A DNA stretch of 64,000 nt from Planktothricoides raciborskii GIHE-MW2 (lineage in GTDB: Bacteria > Cyanobacteriota > Cyanobacteriia > Cyanobacteriales > Laspinemataceae), in assembly GCF_040564635.1 (NCBI RefSeq), contig NZ_CP159837.1, positions 685,001-749,000 of the forward strand. Reading direction: 5' to 3'. The notes beneath the pieces are model-generated. The model made no database searches. It saw only the letters and a program-made list of their open reading frames with translations, and was not told the origin of the DNA. The position numbers and the translations under genes were made by a program. Every line of letters starts with the position of its first letter. Position 1 is the stretch's first letter. Positions 17,335-26,954 of the stretch are shown in pieces.

Positions 17335-17574
17335 TTACGCTTCTTCCTCATCGGGACAAAACTCTAAACGGAGTTGAATTTTTCCTTTCCGCCATTGCTT
17401 ACCCGGGCTAAGGACTTCGCAATCTATTCCTTCGGAAAATAGACTTTCTTCTTCTAATTTACTATGAATAATTGTCATAAATTCACTAACTTTGAACGTG
17501 CATTGAAACATTAAACTACTACCACTGGTAGAAATGACATCTCCTGCATGGAGAGCTTCAAATTTTTCCGCCAT
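17335..17574 (-). CDS. KGK domain-containing protein
   Basis: A 79-residue cyanobacterial protein with the defining C-terminal motif GKQWRKGKIQLRLEFCPDE, from which the KGK family takes its name. Acidic tail DEEEA. Function of the family is unknown. AAGGAG lies 6 nt before ATG 17574; a GTG three bases earlier is a poorer choice. It follows ccsA on the same strand after about 140 bp of CAATAAC heptamer repeats. Confidence 0.85.
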   Translation of the reverse strand: MAEKFEALHAGDVISTSGSSLMFQCTFKVSEFMTIIHSKLEEESLFSEGIDCEVLSPGKQWRKGKIQLRLEFCPDEEEA

Positions 17575-17622
17575 CACTATCTCCTTTATGGACTTATATG
17601 GACTTATTTTTACATCAGGGCT

Positions 17623-17706
17623 TTTGATGGTTATTGGTTATTCGTTATTCGTGATTTCCTTTTCCGGGCAAATAATCAATAACCAATAACCAATAACCAA
17701 TAACAA
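17623..17706. repeat. STRR-type heptamer repeats (TTATTGG/CAATAAC)
   Basis: Two facing runs, GTTATTGGTTATTCG... and CAATAACCAATAACCAATAAC, form a loose inverted repeat between ccsA and the KGK gene. Confidence 0.85.
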
Positions 17707-17717
17707 GTATATAAAGT

Positions 17718-18782
17718 TTAGAAAAACCAACCGTAAGAGTGCAACCCTTTGCCCAAAAGATTGACCCCAAGATAGCAGATCCAAACGACCACAAAACCAG
17801 TGGCGGCTAAAATTGCCGGACGGCGACCTTGCCAACCCCGGGTAATCCGGGCATGAAGATAGGCGGCGAATACCAACCAGGTAATCAGCGCCCAAGTTTC
17901 TTTGGGATCCCAACTCCAGTAGGTGCCCCAAGCTTCATTGGCCCAAACTGCCCCGGCAATAATCCCAATGGTCAGCAGGGGAAATCCCAGACCAATGATC
18001 CGATAACTAATGTTATCCAGGGTTTCCGCAAGGCTGAGACGTTGCGGAGAGAGGGTGGTGGCTTCTTGGAATTGTCCGGCGGTTTTCACCTGCTTGGGTT
18101 CCAGGAGTGCCACGTTGGAGGAACTCCCAGGGCTGCCATTATTTTGGCTAAATCCGGCAACTTCGGCGGTGGTCATAGGGCTAAATTGATTGATGACTAA
18201 GGCGTCAGCCCCTAGTTGTAAGCGATTTTCTGAGTTGCGGTAGGCGCCGTTACCAATGGAACTGCCTCGGAGTTCCACCGCTTGTCCGCGAGTGACAATG
18301 AGGAAGGCGATCGCCAAGACCGCACCCACCATCAGGGTGGAATAACTCAGCATCATCACACTGACGTGCATCATCAGCCAGTTGGATTTGAGGGCGGGAA
18401 CCAAGGGTTCTGCGGATTGCATTTGTGGCGGCAAGGTTAAAGCGGCAAAAGCGGTAATCCCCATTGCCACGGGTGCGGTAGCCACTCCCACCAACCGGCT
18501 GCGGCTCATATTTTCCGCAATCAAATGCATGGTGGTAATGCCCCAAGCCAGGAAAAAGAGCGATTCATACAAGTTACTCAAGGGAAAGTAACCGGCTTCG
18601 ATCCAACGGGCACCGAGTAAGGTGGCCATGCAGAGGTTGGCGATCGCCATGCCACTGGTTCCCAAACCCCAGAGCAAAGGAATCCCCGGAAAGGCAGCAC
18701 CCACCCAATAAAGCATCATAGTCACCAGCAATACGGCAAATGCTGCATTGTCCAGGTAATTCTGGAGTAATACCAGATTCAT
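17718..18782 (-). CDS. ccsA: cytochrome c biogenesis protein CcsA (CcsB in some schemes)
   Basis: Heme-handling subunit of the System II cytochrome c synthase at the thylakoid membrane, needed for cytochrome f and c6/c550 maturation. The 354 residues are largely hydrophobic with about eight membrane helices. The WWD heme motif is present ([18 protein letters not shown], about residue 285-305), and histidines that could ligate heme are present ([15 protein letters not shown]). A Gly/Ser/Asn-rich loop (about 175-245) is longer than in plastid Ycf5. Its partner Ccs1 is not in the window. Confidence 0.95.
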   Translation of the reverse strand: MNLVLLQNYLDNAAFAVLLVTMMLYWVGAAFPGIPLLWGLGTSGMAIANLCMATLLGARWIEAGYFPLSNLYESLFFLAWGITTMHLIAENMSRSRLVGVATAPVAMGITAFAALTLPPQMQSAEPLVPALKSNWLMMHVSVMMLSYSTLMVGAVLAIAFLIVTRGQAVELRGSSIGNGAYRNSENRLQLGADALVINQFSPMTTAEVAGFSQNNGSPGSSSNVALLEPKQVKTAGQFQEATTLSPQRLSLAETLDNISYRIIGLGFPLLTIGIIAGAVWANEAWGTYWSWDPKETWALITWLVFAAYLHARITRGWQGRRPAILAATGFVVVWICYLGVNLLGKGLHSYGWFF

Positions 18783-18859
18783 AAAAATTTCACCCCTTCA
18801 GTTATTTACCATTAATTTTCCAGTTCTTTCTATCAAAGCATAGTGGAAGCGTGAGAAAC

Positions 18860-18932
18860 CCATTATCTTTATTTGTTATTTGTTATTTGTTATTTAATTA
18901 AAAATAGCAACAAGCAACAAGCAACAACAAAT
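18860..18932. repeat. STRR heptamers (TTATTTG) and AACAAGC repeats
   Basis: Four TTATTTG-type units followed by AACAAGC units between the DUF3352 gene and ccsA. Confidence 0.85.
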
Positions 18933-18937
18933 AAAGA

Positions 18938-20653
18938 CTAATCTTTTGCCGGAGGCAATGGCCCCGGTGTGCCTGCGGTTTTCAGCCGGACAAAAATCTC
19001 ATACTGGGCGGTTCGCGGACTGAGATTTGCTGCCGTGACCCCAATAGAACGAATACCGTTGACCATAGTTTTTTGGTCAGGAGGCAGTCTTAGCCAACTC
19101 GGAGGGTTTTGGTTAATGATACGTTCCACATCAATGAAGAATTGACCATTGTTCGGAGATAGCTGACTGGGAACCGCTTGTTGAAATTCCTGATTCATCC
19201 CCAGGGGATTGCTAGGTTTGGGGACAAATGTGGGACTCAGGGGCGCACCAAAGGTTAAAAACGCTAAATCACCATCAAGCCAGCCGTGAGTAACCTGTAA
19301 AGCACCATATTCTGAGGTCCAATTGACTATGGGTTCTTCGCCAATTTTTCCCGGTTCGACTTTAAAGTTATATTGCTCTGCCATCACCTGATCAAGCTGA
19401 CGGAAAATATTTTCTCCTGCACGGCGATCGCTCGCTTTTACCATAAACACCAAGGCCGACTGAAACTTAGAGTCGTTGTTATTCTCACCAGCGGCGACTA
19501 ACCCTAGAGCGAATTGTCCCGCCATCCAACTCAATAAATCTTTCTCTAAATCTAATTTAGTGGTGTTTTTAATCGCCGTGGGTAGCCAGTCAGGTTTCAG
19601 GGCTGCCAGGGGATTGGTTTGTGTTCCTTGGATATAGTCCTGCCATAACTGCTGTAAATTTTCCCCGGAAACCACCATTGAGGTTTCTGATGGTAGGCGG
19701 TTGAGGATGCTATCCCCGGGTTTGGGAATGGGATATTTGCGATCGCTATCAGCTTTTAGCCACGCGATACTCTGAAACCGGATTCCTTCTGGCTCGAGCA
19801 TAACATTCGTCGCCATCCCCTGCTGTTGCTGCACAGAAGCTAAACTCTGGGGACTTACCGCCTGATCTAATTGCAAAGCAGTCACAGCGGCAGCGACAGG
19901 TATATTCACATAAAATTGAGCAAATGCTCTGGACTCGTCTAAATTAGCCCAAGCTTGTTTAACACCGGATCCCTCCCTCAGAGAACTTCCTTTTTTATAA
20001 GTGTCAATGGCGCGGTTAATCGCCTCCGAACTATTAGCGATCGCCAAATATTTGCCACCGATCACCGAGATCGAGTAATTTTCCGGAATTCGGTCAACGG
20101 TTTCTTTAATCTCAATTCCTTGATAAGTCCGGTCAACCCACTTCACTTGACCGACAGATTTCGGAGAGGCTAAAAATTGTTTAGCTTTGGCCGCATTAGC
20201 GATCGGCAACACCATCACCACCGACTGCGAGGCTAAAGTCCCTGGGGCGGTTGGTGGCGTCGATTCCTTTTCCTTTTCTGTCAAATTAAGACCCGGTGGC
20301 GGCAAAAAACCAATGGTGATTTCTCTGCCGACCCAAGGCTGCATATCTTCAACATAGTTATAGCCGTTGGCCGTTAAAAAGCGATCGCGCAGTTCGGTCA
20401 ACTTCCCATCAAATATTTTTTGACTTTCTGGCGTACCAAACTGACGCAGCTTTGTCCATTGTCGCTCATCAGTCGTCACAGAAATCGCCATCAAAGTATT
20501 CTCAGGTAATAACTCACTTCCAAGCAAACCTTGGCTTTGGGATTGTTTGGAAGTAATCCCCCAAAATGTGGCAATTCCTCCAATCAGCACCAGGGTAGCG
20601 GCCCCGGTGGCAATCATTATATTTCGTTTATCTTGTGAAATCATCACTTTCAT
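18938..20653 (-). CDS. DUF3352 membrane-anchored protein
   Basis: A 571-residue protein of the cyanobacterial DUF3352 family, of unknown function. One N-terminal membrane segment (about residues 10-35, IMIATGAATLVLIGG) is followed by a large soluble domain that begins ELLPENTLMAISVTTD and contains IGFLPPPG and LAFLTFGAPLSP. The C-terminus LPPAKD is Pro-rich. The frame is open to a TTG at 20683, but ATG 20653 (MKVMISQDKRN) gives a normal signal-anchor. Likely exposed to periplasm or thylakoid lumen. Confidence 0.85.
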   Translation of the reverse strand: MKVMISQDKRNIMIATGAATLVLIGGIATFWGITSKQSQSQGLLGSELLPENTLMAISVTTDERQWTKLRQFGTPESQKIFDGKLTELRDRFLTANGYNYVEDMQPWVGREITIGFLPPPGLNLTEKEKESTPPTAPGTLASQSVVMVLPIANAAKAKQFLASPKSVGQVKWVDRTYQGIEIKETVDRIPENYSISVIGGKYLAIANSSEAINRAIDTYKKGSSLREGSGVKQAWANLDESRAFAQFYVNIPVAAAVTALQLDQAVSPQSLASVQQQQGMATNVMLEPEGIRFQSIAWLKADSDRKYPIPKPGDSILNRLPSETSMVVSGENLQQLWQDYIQGTQTNPLAALKPDWLPTAIKNTTKLDLEKDLLSWMAGQFALGLVAAGENNNDSKFQSALVFMVKASDRRAGENIFRQLDQVMAEQYNFKVEPGKIGEEPIVNWTSEYGALQVTHGWLDGDLAFLTFGAPLSPTFVPKPSNPLGMNQEFQQAVPSQLSPNNGQFFIDVERIINQNPPSWLRLPPDQKTMVNGIRSIGVTAANLSPRTAQYEIFVRLKTAGTPGPLPPAKD

Positions 20654-20731
20654 TCTCGGTTCAGGCTCACTTGCACTGATCAAATAGCTTTGCTTTATGT
20701 TCTCAGGGATCGCATCCTTAAATCATGGCCG

Positions 20732-21919
20732 TCAGCTTGTTGACATGGAAATCATCCGCCGATCTACCGGCTTATATAAGGTATCTCGTTGTTGAGGCTG
20801 ACGACCAATCGAGGCGATCGCAGCTTGTAAAGTTTCTGGTTCCAGACAAGTCCCGCCAACTGCCCCGGCCATCGTTGTAATATGTTCTTCCATCAAAGTG
20901 CCGCCAATATCATTACACCCCCAATTCAGCGCTTCGGTTGCCCCCGCTAAACCCAGTTTCACCCAACTGGGCTGATGATTGGGAATCCAATCACCCAGAA
21001 ACATTCGGGCAACCGCCGTCAAATGCAAGGTATCGGCCAAAACAGGCTGGTCACGGCCAACCCGACGACGCAACGGCGCCGGGGCTTCCCTACCGACCCC
21101 GTCCCCACCGACAAAAGGCAGCAAGATAAATTCCGTAATCCGCGCCGGGTAATTTCTTTCTATTGCCGTTTTTTGGAGCGATCGCAACTGGGCCAAATGG
21201 TTAACTTGCTGTTCTGGGGTTTCAATATGTCCACAAAGCATCGTACTGGTAGTGGGCATTCCCAAGCGATGGGCTGTACACACAATCTCTAACCAAGTCT
21301 GGCTATTCAACTTTTCAGGACAAATCACCTGTCTGATGCGATCGTCCAGCACCTCTGCCGCAGTTCCTGGCATCGAACCCGCCCCCGCATCCGCCAAAGC
21401 GCCAATCACCTGCTCATAAGTCAAACCATCCTCCCTAGCAATAAACTGCACTTCCTGGGGGGAAAAAGCGTGAAGATGTAAATCAGGAAAGCGATTTTTA
21501 ATCGTTTGGACTAACTTGATGTAATAAGGTAAACAGGCGCCGCCAACCTTCGCTGCCGGATTCAACCCTCCTTGCATACAGATTTCCGTTGCCCCTCGCC
21601 TGACCCCTTCTGCCGCCTTTTGCTCGATTTGTTCCCAATCTAGCCAAAAAGCCCCCGCTGCACCGGCATCCCGCCGAAACGCACAAAAGCTACAATGTTG
21701 TTCACAAATATTGGTAAAATTAATATTCCGATTAATCACATAAGTCACCACATCTCCAACTTGCTGGCGTCTTAGTTGATTAGCCGTTTCTTGAATCATC
21801 AAGCGCACATCTGGATTCGTTACCTTGAGCAGTTGCACTGCTGCGGCCTCAGATAACTCATTACCAGCCAGTATCTTCTCAAGAAGTTGCTCAACAGTTA
21901 TAGTAGTCACAGATCGCAA
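20732..21919 (-). CDS. cofH: FO synthase subunit 2, CofH
   Basis: Radical SAM enzyme that, with CofG, makes 7,8-didemethyl-8-hydroxy-5-deazariboflavin (FO). In cyanobacteria FO serves as antenna chromophore of DNA photolyase. 395 residues; cluster motif C72-x3-C76-x2-C79 in [19 protein letters not shown] and HAFSPQEV are typical CofH segments, and the C-terminal half [15 protein letters not shown] is diagnostic. cofG is not in the window. Start uncertain: TTG 21919 or GTG 21910; no ATG lies nearby. Confidence 0.93.
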   Translation of the reverse strand: MRSVTTITVEQLLEKILAGNELSEAAAVQLLKVTNPDVRLMIQETANQLRRQQVGDVVTYVINRNINFTNICEQHCSFCAFRRDAGAAGAFWLDWEQIEQKAAEGVRRGATEICMQGGLNPAAKVGGACLPYYIKLVQTIKNRFPDLHLHAFSPQEVQFIAREDGLTYEQVIGALADAGAGSMPGTAAEVLDDRIRQVICPEKLNSQTWLEIVCTAHRLGMPTTSTMLCGHIETPEQQVNHLAQLRSLQKTAIERNYPARITEFILLPFVGGDGVGREAPAPLRRRVGRDQPVLADTLHLTAVARMFLGDWIPNHQPSWVKLGLAGATEALNWGCNDIGGTLMEEHITTMAGAVGGTCLEPETLQAAIASIGRQPQQRDTLYKPVDRRMISMSTS

Positions 21920-22323
21920 TTAGGTGTAAGTCACTGGTTCTATTTTGACATTTTTTGGGTAAATTAATCTAACAGTTATTTATCTTTTTTTATTCCTTAG
22001 CCCATCAGTAAATCAACGACTTTTCAACGTTTCCTGATTTGTGAAAATCGGTGATCGGCCAAGTCGGAAGGGGCTGAGAAAAGATAAAAGATAAAAGAGA
22101 GGCTCTTTCCTCTCTCCTCTTGCCTCTCTCCTTCCGTTAGGGTTTACTAAATTCATCTATCTTATGATTCAGCGGAAACATCCAATCCGAGAGGTTGAAT
22201 TGACTTCGGGGGCGATCGCTTATATAAAATAAAAATTTCACATTTATAGAACTTGCAATCGCCAATCATCGTCAATTATCAGAAATCATCAGAAATCATC
22301 CTCAAGATTTGTTTGCACAAAAA
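21920..22323. other. divergent upstream region of cofH and the GT2 gene
   Basis: Contains an AAAGATAAAAGATAAAAG run and a CCTCTC-rich run (about 22080-22137) plus ATCATC-type short repeats before the GT2 start. No gene seen. Confidence 0.5.
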
Positions 22324-23382
22324 ATGGAACCAGCAAAAATGGCCGCTCAAGCATCTAACAATCAAGAATCTAACACTCAAGAATCTAACACGAGAGCCGC
22401 TCATCAGCCTCCCAAAATCTCCGTGGTTGTTCCCATTTACAATGAAGTAGACAGCATCCCCCGACTAATTGATGCCATATCCTCCACCCTCAAACCGACG
22501 AACATCACTTATGAAATTATTTGTGTGGATGATGGCTCAAAAGATGGCTCTAGAAAGCTTCTCAAAGAAATTGCCGAACAAAGAACCGATCTCCGAGCGG
22601 TTCTTTTACGTCGCAACTATGGGCAAACTCCAGCAATGGCGGCTGGGTTTGAATATGCTAGAGGGGAAATTATTGTCACAATGGATGGGGATTTGCAAAA
22701 TGATCCCACAGATATTCCCAGAGCGATCGCCAAACTAGAAGAAGGATATGATTTAGTCAGTGGTTGGCGGCAAAAAAGACAAGATGATGCGTTAACGAGA
22801 CTCTTGCCTTCCAAAATTGCCAACTGGCTAATTGGGCAAGTCACTGGCGTTCAATTACATGACTATGGCTGCTCGCTAAAAGCTTATCGCAGTGAAATTG
22901 TTAGCGATCTTAACCTTTACGGGGAATTGCATCGGTTTTTGCCCGTATTAGCATTTATTGAAGGTGCCAGAATTACGGAAATTCCTGTATTACATCATGC
23001 GCGACAGTATGGAACCAGCAAGTATGGACTCAGCCGAACTTTCCGGGTCATCATGGATTTAATGACCATCTTTTTTATGAAGAAGTTTTTAACCCGACCC
23101 ATGCACGTTTTTGGCTTGTTTGGCATTATATCCATGTTTTTGGGTACGGCATTAGGTATGTATTTAACTTTCCTAAAACTGGGTTTAGGACAAGCAATTG
23201 GCCAACGACCTTTGCTGATGTTGGCCGTGCTTTTATTGCTGACCGGAGTGCAGTTATTTTGTTTTGGAATATTATCAGAATTGATGATGCGAACTTACCA
23301 TGAATCGCAAAACCGTCCGATTTACCGAGTTCGAGAAGTAGTTGATTCAAAGGTTCACCCCGATTTGACAAAAACTGAGTAA
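22324..23382 (+). CDS. family 2 glycosyltransferase (DPM1/ArnC/GtrB-like)
   Basis: A 352-residue membrane-linked GT2 enzyme expected to transfer a sugar to polyprenyl phosphate. The catalytic domain covers about 35-260: ISVVVPIYNEVDSI, CVDDGSKDGS, MDGDLQNDP (DXD-like) and LHDYGCSLKAYR. Two C-terminal membrane helices follow (about 265-330), as in GtrB. The N-terminal 30 residues carry a small repeat, SNNQESNTQESNT, from a 15-bp duplication. ATG 22324 is preferred over TTG 22309. A terminator follows at 23488-23526. Sugar and acceptor are not predictable here. Confidence 0.9.
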   Translation: MEPAKMAAQASNNQESNTQESNTRAAHQPPKISVVVPIYNEVDSIPRLIDAISSTLKPTNITYEIICVDDGSKDGSRKLLKEIAEQRTDLRAVLLRRNYGQTPAMAAGFEYARGEIIVTMDGDLQNDPTDIPRAIAKLEEGYDLVSGWRQKRQDDALTRLLPSKIANWLIGQVTGVQLHDYGCSLKAYRSEIVSDLNLYGELHRFLPVLAFIEGARITEIPVLHHARQYGTSKYGLSRTFRVIMDLMTIFFMKKFLTRPMHVFGLFGIISMFLGTALGMYLTFLKLGLGQAIGQRPLLMLAVLLLLTGVQLFCFGILSELMMRTYHESQNRPIYRVREVVDSKVHPDLTKTE

Positions 23383-23487
23383 AATTTTAAGCTAGTAGCT
23401 ATTAGCGATCAGCTATCACTAAGAACCTACTCGTGATTTAAATTCGCATAATCCCTATGAATTGGCTATTAGTAAATTATAGTTAAA

Positions 23488-23526
23488 AGAAGTCCCTGAT
23501 AAGTTTAGATGTGGGACTTCTTTTTA
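23488..23526 (+). terminator. rho-independent terminator of the GT2 gene
   Basis: AGAAGTCCC (23488-23496) pairs with GGGACTTCT (23513-23521), followed by TTTTT. Confidence 0.88.
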
Positions 23527-23583
23527 TCTGGGTGAAAATATAGACACTGAGAATTGTTTCAAGCAATTTAATCCAGTAATCAT

Positions 23584-24990
23584 CTATTGTACGGTCAAGG
23601 TATAGCGTCCCCGTCCCCGATTATTTACCGTATTGGCTAAAATTCGATATTTGCCAGTGGTGGGTAAAGTAATCAGAATCGTAGAATTGGTGGTTTGAGA
23701 ATTTCTATCGTCATTTTCTTCTAGGGCTCGACCGTCGGGACCGATTAAGACCAAATAAGTATCAAAATCATCACTATCCATGTTAATCGTGATTGTTTGA
23801 CCGGCACGACCTTCAAATTGATAATCATCATATAAACTGCCATCAGAAGGGATAACCGCATCACCCACTGTGAGTTCTTCTTCTACTCGCAAAATCCACT
23901 GGTTGCCAATGGTGTTCGCTGATAAACGGTATGTGCCAAATTCTTGCCCTTGAGCCGAATTTGCCAGTAAAGTATAAGTTCCATTTTCCGGTAATGTCAC
24001 CCGTATTTTGGCATTGCGGTTCTGCCCTCCATCATCGTCTTGAGCCAGTTCTTGTCCGGTGGTATCGAGTAAGATTAAATAGCTATCAATCTCATTACTA
24101 CTCATTTCCAGAATTACTTCTTGACCCGCTTTGCCTTCAAATGTATAAATATCAAAAAAGCTACTATCGACTGGTAAAACATTCGCATCTTGGCTCAGGC
24201 TTCTTTCAATCGGTGACTGATTGAGGACTAAGGTTTCCGCCGGTCTCAAATTCCGTCGCTGTGGCCGACGCTGGGTAATTGCCGGGGCAGTTCCCTCTCG
24301 CACGGCGGTTAAAAAAGGTTGAATCCGGTCAGTAGAAATGGCAAAGCCAATGCCAATATTCCCTGTATTTTCTCTGGTGGTAAAAATAGCCGTATTTACG
24401 CCAATTAATTCACCGCGAGAATTAAGTAATGGCCCGCCAGAGTTGCCCGGATTAATTGCGGCGTCGGTTTGAATTAAACCTCTTTGTGGATCAATTCGGC
24501 TAATAATTCCGATGGTAAAGGTTCCCTGAAGACCGAAGGGATTGCCGATCGCAAATGCTCGTTGTCCCACTCTCACTGAATTGGGACTGGCAATAGGAAT
24601 TGTAGGCAGATTATTTTGATCGCGAATTTTCAGCACCGCTAGGTCTAAGCCATGGTCAGCGACGGCAATAATGTCCGCTCTAAACCGTTGGCGATCGGCC
24701 ATCACCACAGTGACAACATTAGTTCTAGCACTGGCAATAACGTGAGCATTGGTTAATACCAAGCCATCTGGGGTAATAATAGTACCACTGCCTCGCGATC
24801 CACTGACGGAAATAGAAACCACCGCCGGACTGGCTTTTTCATAAACCTGTATGTTTGTGTCTTCATCACCATTTTGAGCATGAGCAGGCAGGAGGCGAAA
24901 CGGATCCGTCAAGGGGATCGCACCTGTTGTAATTGCTGCCGCTAACATTACAGATGTTGTGAAACGTAAAATCTGAGAATGGGAAGTCAT
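23584..24990 (-). CDS. secreted HtrA-like serine protease with two PPC domains
   Basis: A 468-residue trypsin-fold protease with a signal peptide ending near LLPAHAQ (residue 39). The triad is visible: His83 (TNAHV), Asp116 (LDLAVLK) and Ser184 (GNSGGP). Instead of the PDZ domain of Deg proteases, it carries two bacterial pre-peptidase C-terminal (PPC) beta-sandwich domains (about 275-360 and 375-468), each with the sequence pattern IYTFEGKAGQEV / DYQFEGRAGQTI and the D-rich segment YLILLDTTG / YLVLIGPDG. Probably periplasmic or extracellular. Single gene. Confidence 0.92.
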   Translation of the reverse strand: MTSHSQILRFTTSVMLAAAITTGAIPLTDPFRLLPAHAQNGDEDTNIQVYEKASPAVVSISVSGSRGSGTIITPDGLVLTNAHVIASARTNVVTVVMADRQRFRADIIAVADHGLDLAVLKIRDQNNLPTIPIASPNSVRVGQRAFAIGNPFGLQGTFTIGIISRIDPQRGLIQTDAAINPGNSGGPLLNSRGELIGVNTAIFTTRENTGNIGIGFAISTDRIQPFLTAVREGTAPAITQRRPQRRNLRPAETLVLNQSPIERSLSQDANVLPVDSSFFDIYTFEGKAGQEVILEMSSNEIDSYLILLDTTGQELAQDDDGGQNRNAKIRVTLPENGTYTLLANSAQGQEFGTYRLSANTIGNQWILRVEEELTVGDAVIPSDGSLYDDYQFEGRAGQTITINMDSDDFDTYLVLIGPDGRALEENDDRNSQTTNSTILITLPTTGKYRILANTVNNRGRGRYTLTVQ

Positions 24991-25055
24991 AACTAAATGA
25001 TGAAAAGTGTTTAATTTTGCCGACGATCAGCACGAATCTGTCGTTCCATACTTGT

Positions 25056-25400
25056 TTGTTGTTCGTTATTTGTTATTTGTTATTGGCTATTTGTTGTTTG
25101 TTGGGTAGGGATTCTTTGTTTGTTGGGTAGGGATTCTTTGGTTGTTGGTTGTTGGGTAGGGATTCTTTAGTTGTTGGTTGTTGGTTGTTTGTTGTTTGTT
25201 GGTTATTAATTCGCCCCTCTGCTCCTCCGCCTCTCCGCCGATGGCGGCCTCCTCCCCCCGCCGATGGCGGCCTCCTCCCCCCGCCGATGGCGGCCTCCTC
25301 CGCCGATGGCGGCCACCTCCGCCCCTCCGCCGATGGCGGCCACCTCTGCACCTCTGCACCTCTGCACCTCTGCCGATGGCGGCCACCCGATCGCGGCCTC
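25056..25400. repeat. composite low-complexity array
   Basis: From left: TTGTTATT heptamers; three GTTGGGTAGGGATTCTTT units interspersed with GTTGTTG; then a GC-rich part with repeated GCCGATGGCGGCCTCCTCC units and CACCTCTG units. Long open frames on both strands are artefacts of the repeats. A similar composite occurs at 48958-49165. Confidence 0.9.
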
Positions 25401-25415
25401 ACCACCACCAGCCGC

Positions 25416-25949
25416 TCACCGAGGATCCATTGGCACATTTAAAGGTTTGCCGGATTGGTCGTAGACTAAAATATCCCATTGGCCATTGGCACTGGATTCA
25501 AAGGCAATGGTACTGCCATCGGCACTAATGGTAGGATGACGAACTTGGGCAGGGAGGTTAGCAGTAAGATTTCTCAATTGACGAGTTTCTCGATCGTACA
25601 AATAAATGTCGGTGTTGTCTTGTTGAATGCGAGTAAACACAATATAACGTCCGTCTTGAGAAATCCCTGGGTCTGAGGCGATCGCATCCAAACTATTTAA
25701 CCCGGGCAAATCAATCAAACGCCGACTTAACCCATCAAACAGATAAATATCTTGGCGTCCTAATCGGTCAGAGGCAAATACAATATAACGTCCAGCAACT
25801 TGAGGGCTAAGTTCATCAAACTGCGAATTTAACCCCCGTCCTCCAGTATCAAAGGGAAAACTAAGCATCCGGGGATAAATAGTGCAACTACTTAAAATCG
25901 TCGCGATCGCGGGGGGAAGAAGGAATTTAAGGACTTTGGCGATTTTCAT
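25416..25949 (-). CDS. TolB-like (PD40 propeller) lipoprotein
   Basis: A 177-residue protein with a lipoprotein-type signal peptide (MKIAKVLKFLLPPAIATILSSC, acylation Cys at about 22) and PD40/WD40-like blades with the repeated plan SxDGRYIVFxSxRxxxxDIYLYD (for example GRYIVFASDRLGRQDIYLFD and GRYIVFTRIQQDNTDIYLYD). Too short for a full six-blade propeller: about three blades. It is a paralogue of the gene just upstream (26024-26590), so the two may assemble together. Starts at ATG 25949; the TTG nine bases earlier is less likely. Confidence 0.8.
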   Translation of the reverse strand: MKIAKVLKFLLPPAIATILSSCTIYPRMLSFPFDTGGRGLNSQFDELSPQVAGRYIVFASDRLGRQDIYLFDGLSRRLIDLPGLNSLDAIASDPGISQDGRYIVFTRIQQDNTDIYLYDRETRQLRNLTANLPAQVRHPTISADGSTIAFESSANGQWDILVYDQSGKPLNVPMDPR

Positions 25950-26023
25950 GGCGTCCAAGGGGCTTCAGGTGCTTCAGGGGCAGGGGCGAACCAACAACAA
26001 ATAACAAATAACAAATAACAAGG

Positions 26024-26590
26024 TTATGGGGTCAAAGATGGGGCAAGGGGTACACCATCGAGTAAATCTAATTCTATGTTTGGGCCTCGGTCAATTACCC
26101 CAATATCCCACTGACCGCGTAACCCATTTTCAAACACAATATAGCGACCATCGGGACTAATCCGAGGGTTGCGGATACTGCCTTGGTAGGCTTCGTAAAT
26201 AATTCTAGATTGCCGAATTAAGCGATCGTAAACCACGATCGCCGGTCTCCCTTGGTCATTGGTGAGATAACTAATATAACGGGCGGTATTACTAACACTA
26301 GGCCGAGAAGCGATCGCCTCTGGTTGATTTAAACCGGGCAACTCTACAAATTGTCGCTGTTGTAAATCATACAACCAAACATTATGACTCCCACTGCGAT
26401 TAGAAACAAACGCTAAAAAACGACCATCCGCACTCAAAGCCGGATGTTGTTCTGTCGCCCGACTATTTAAAGAAGTTGGGTCAATCGGCACAGTAGTAGA
26501 AGTACAGCCACCCATCAACGCCGCGAGACTTACCGTGAAGCTGACAGTCAGCCAATACCGGATTTTCTGGATCACACGAAATTTTTTCAC
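26024..26590 (-). CDS. TolB-like (PD40 propeller) lipoprotein, paralogue
   Basis: A 188-residue lipoprotein, first of the tandem pair. Lipobox LMGGC at about residue 29. Three PD40-like blades follow: ALSADGRFLAFVSNRSGSHN, SVSNTARYISYLTNDQG and RISPDGRYIVFENGLRGQ, with LPGLNQPEAIAS matching LPGLNSLDAIAS of the neighbour. GTG start at 26590. The 75-bp gap to the next gene contains AACAAATA heptamers. Probably surface or periplasmic; function unknown. Confidence 0.8.
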   Translation of the reverse strand: MKKFRVIQKIRYWLTVSFTVSLAALMGGCTSTTVPIDPTSLNSRATEQHPALSADGRFLAFVSNRSGSHNVWLYDLQQRQFVELPGLNQPEAIASRPSVSNTARYISYLTNDQGRPAIVVYDRLIRQSRIIYEAYQGSIRNPRISPDGRYIVFENGLRGQWDIGVIDRGPNIELDLLDGVPLAPSLTP

Positions 26591-26954
26591 GTTCAGGTTA
26601 GACTATCAATAATAGAACCGAACGACATCGGCTTATTGGTTTGTAACTTCAATTGATATAAACTTTAAGCCCTTGATTAATTAACCTGTGGTCAATTTTG
26701 GCTCAATTTTGCTTGATAATTTCAAGATGATTTGAAGATGATTTCAATATGATGGTAAAAATAGAAACTGGGGAAATTTTTCGTTAATTTCGAGCGCACT
26801 TATCACCATAATTTTTGCAGCCCATACCAACCAAATGCTCAAAAGATAAACATAGTTGGCAAAATTATCGTTGGCAAAATTATCATTGGCTGATGACTTT
26901 TTCCGGTTTTTTCCCCAAGTTTCTTAACCCAAACCTATTTAGGCGATCGCCTAG
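26591..26954. other. intergenic, short direct repeats
   Basis: Contains AAGATGATTT-type and GTTGGCAAAATTATC direct repeats (about 26720-26755 and 26855-26890). No gene or terminator I can support. Confidence 0.5.

Noticed and set aside
25073-25528. Overlapping open frames of about 100 residues on both strands
   Set aside because: They translate GC-rich tandem repeats; composition is extreme and all frames stay open because of the period.
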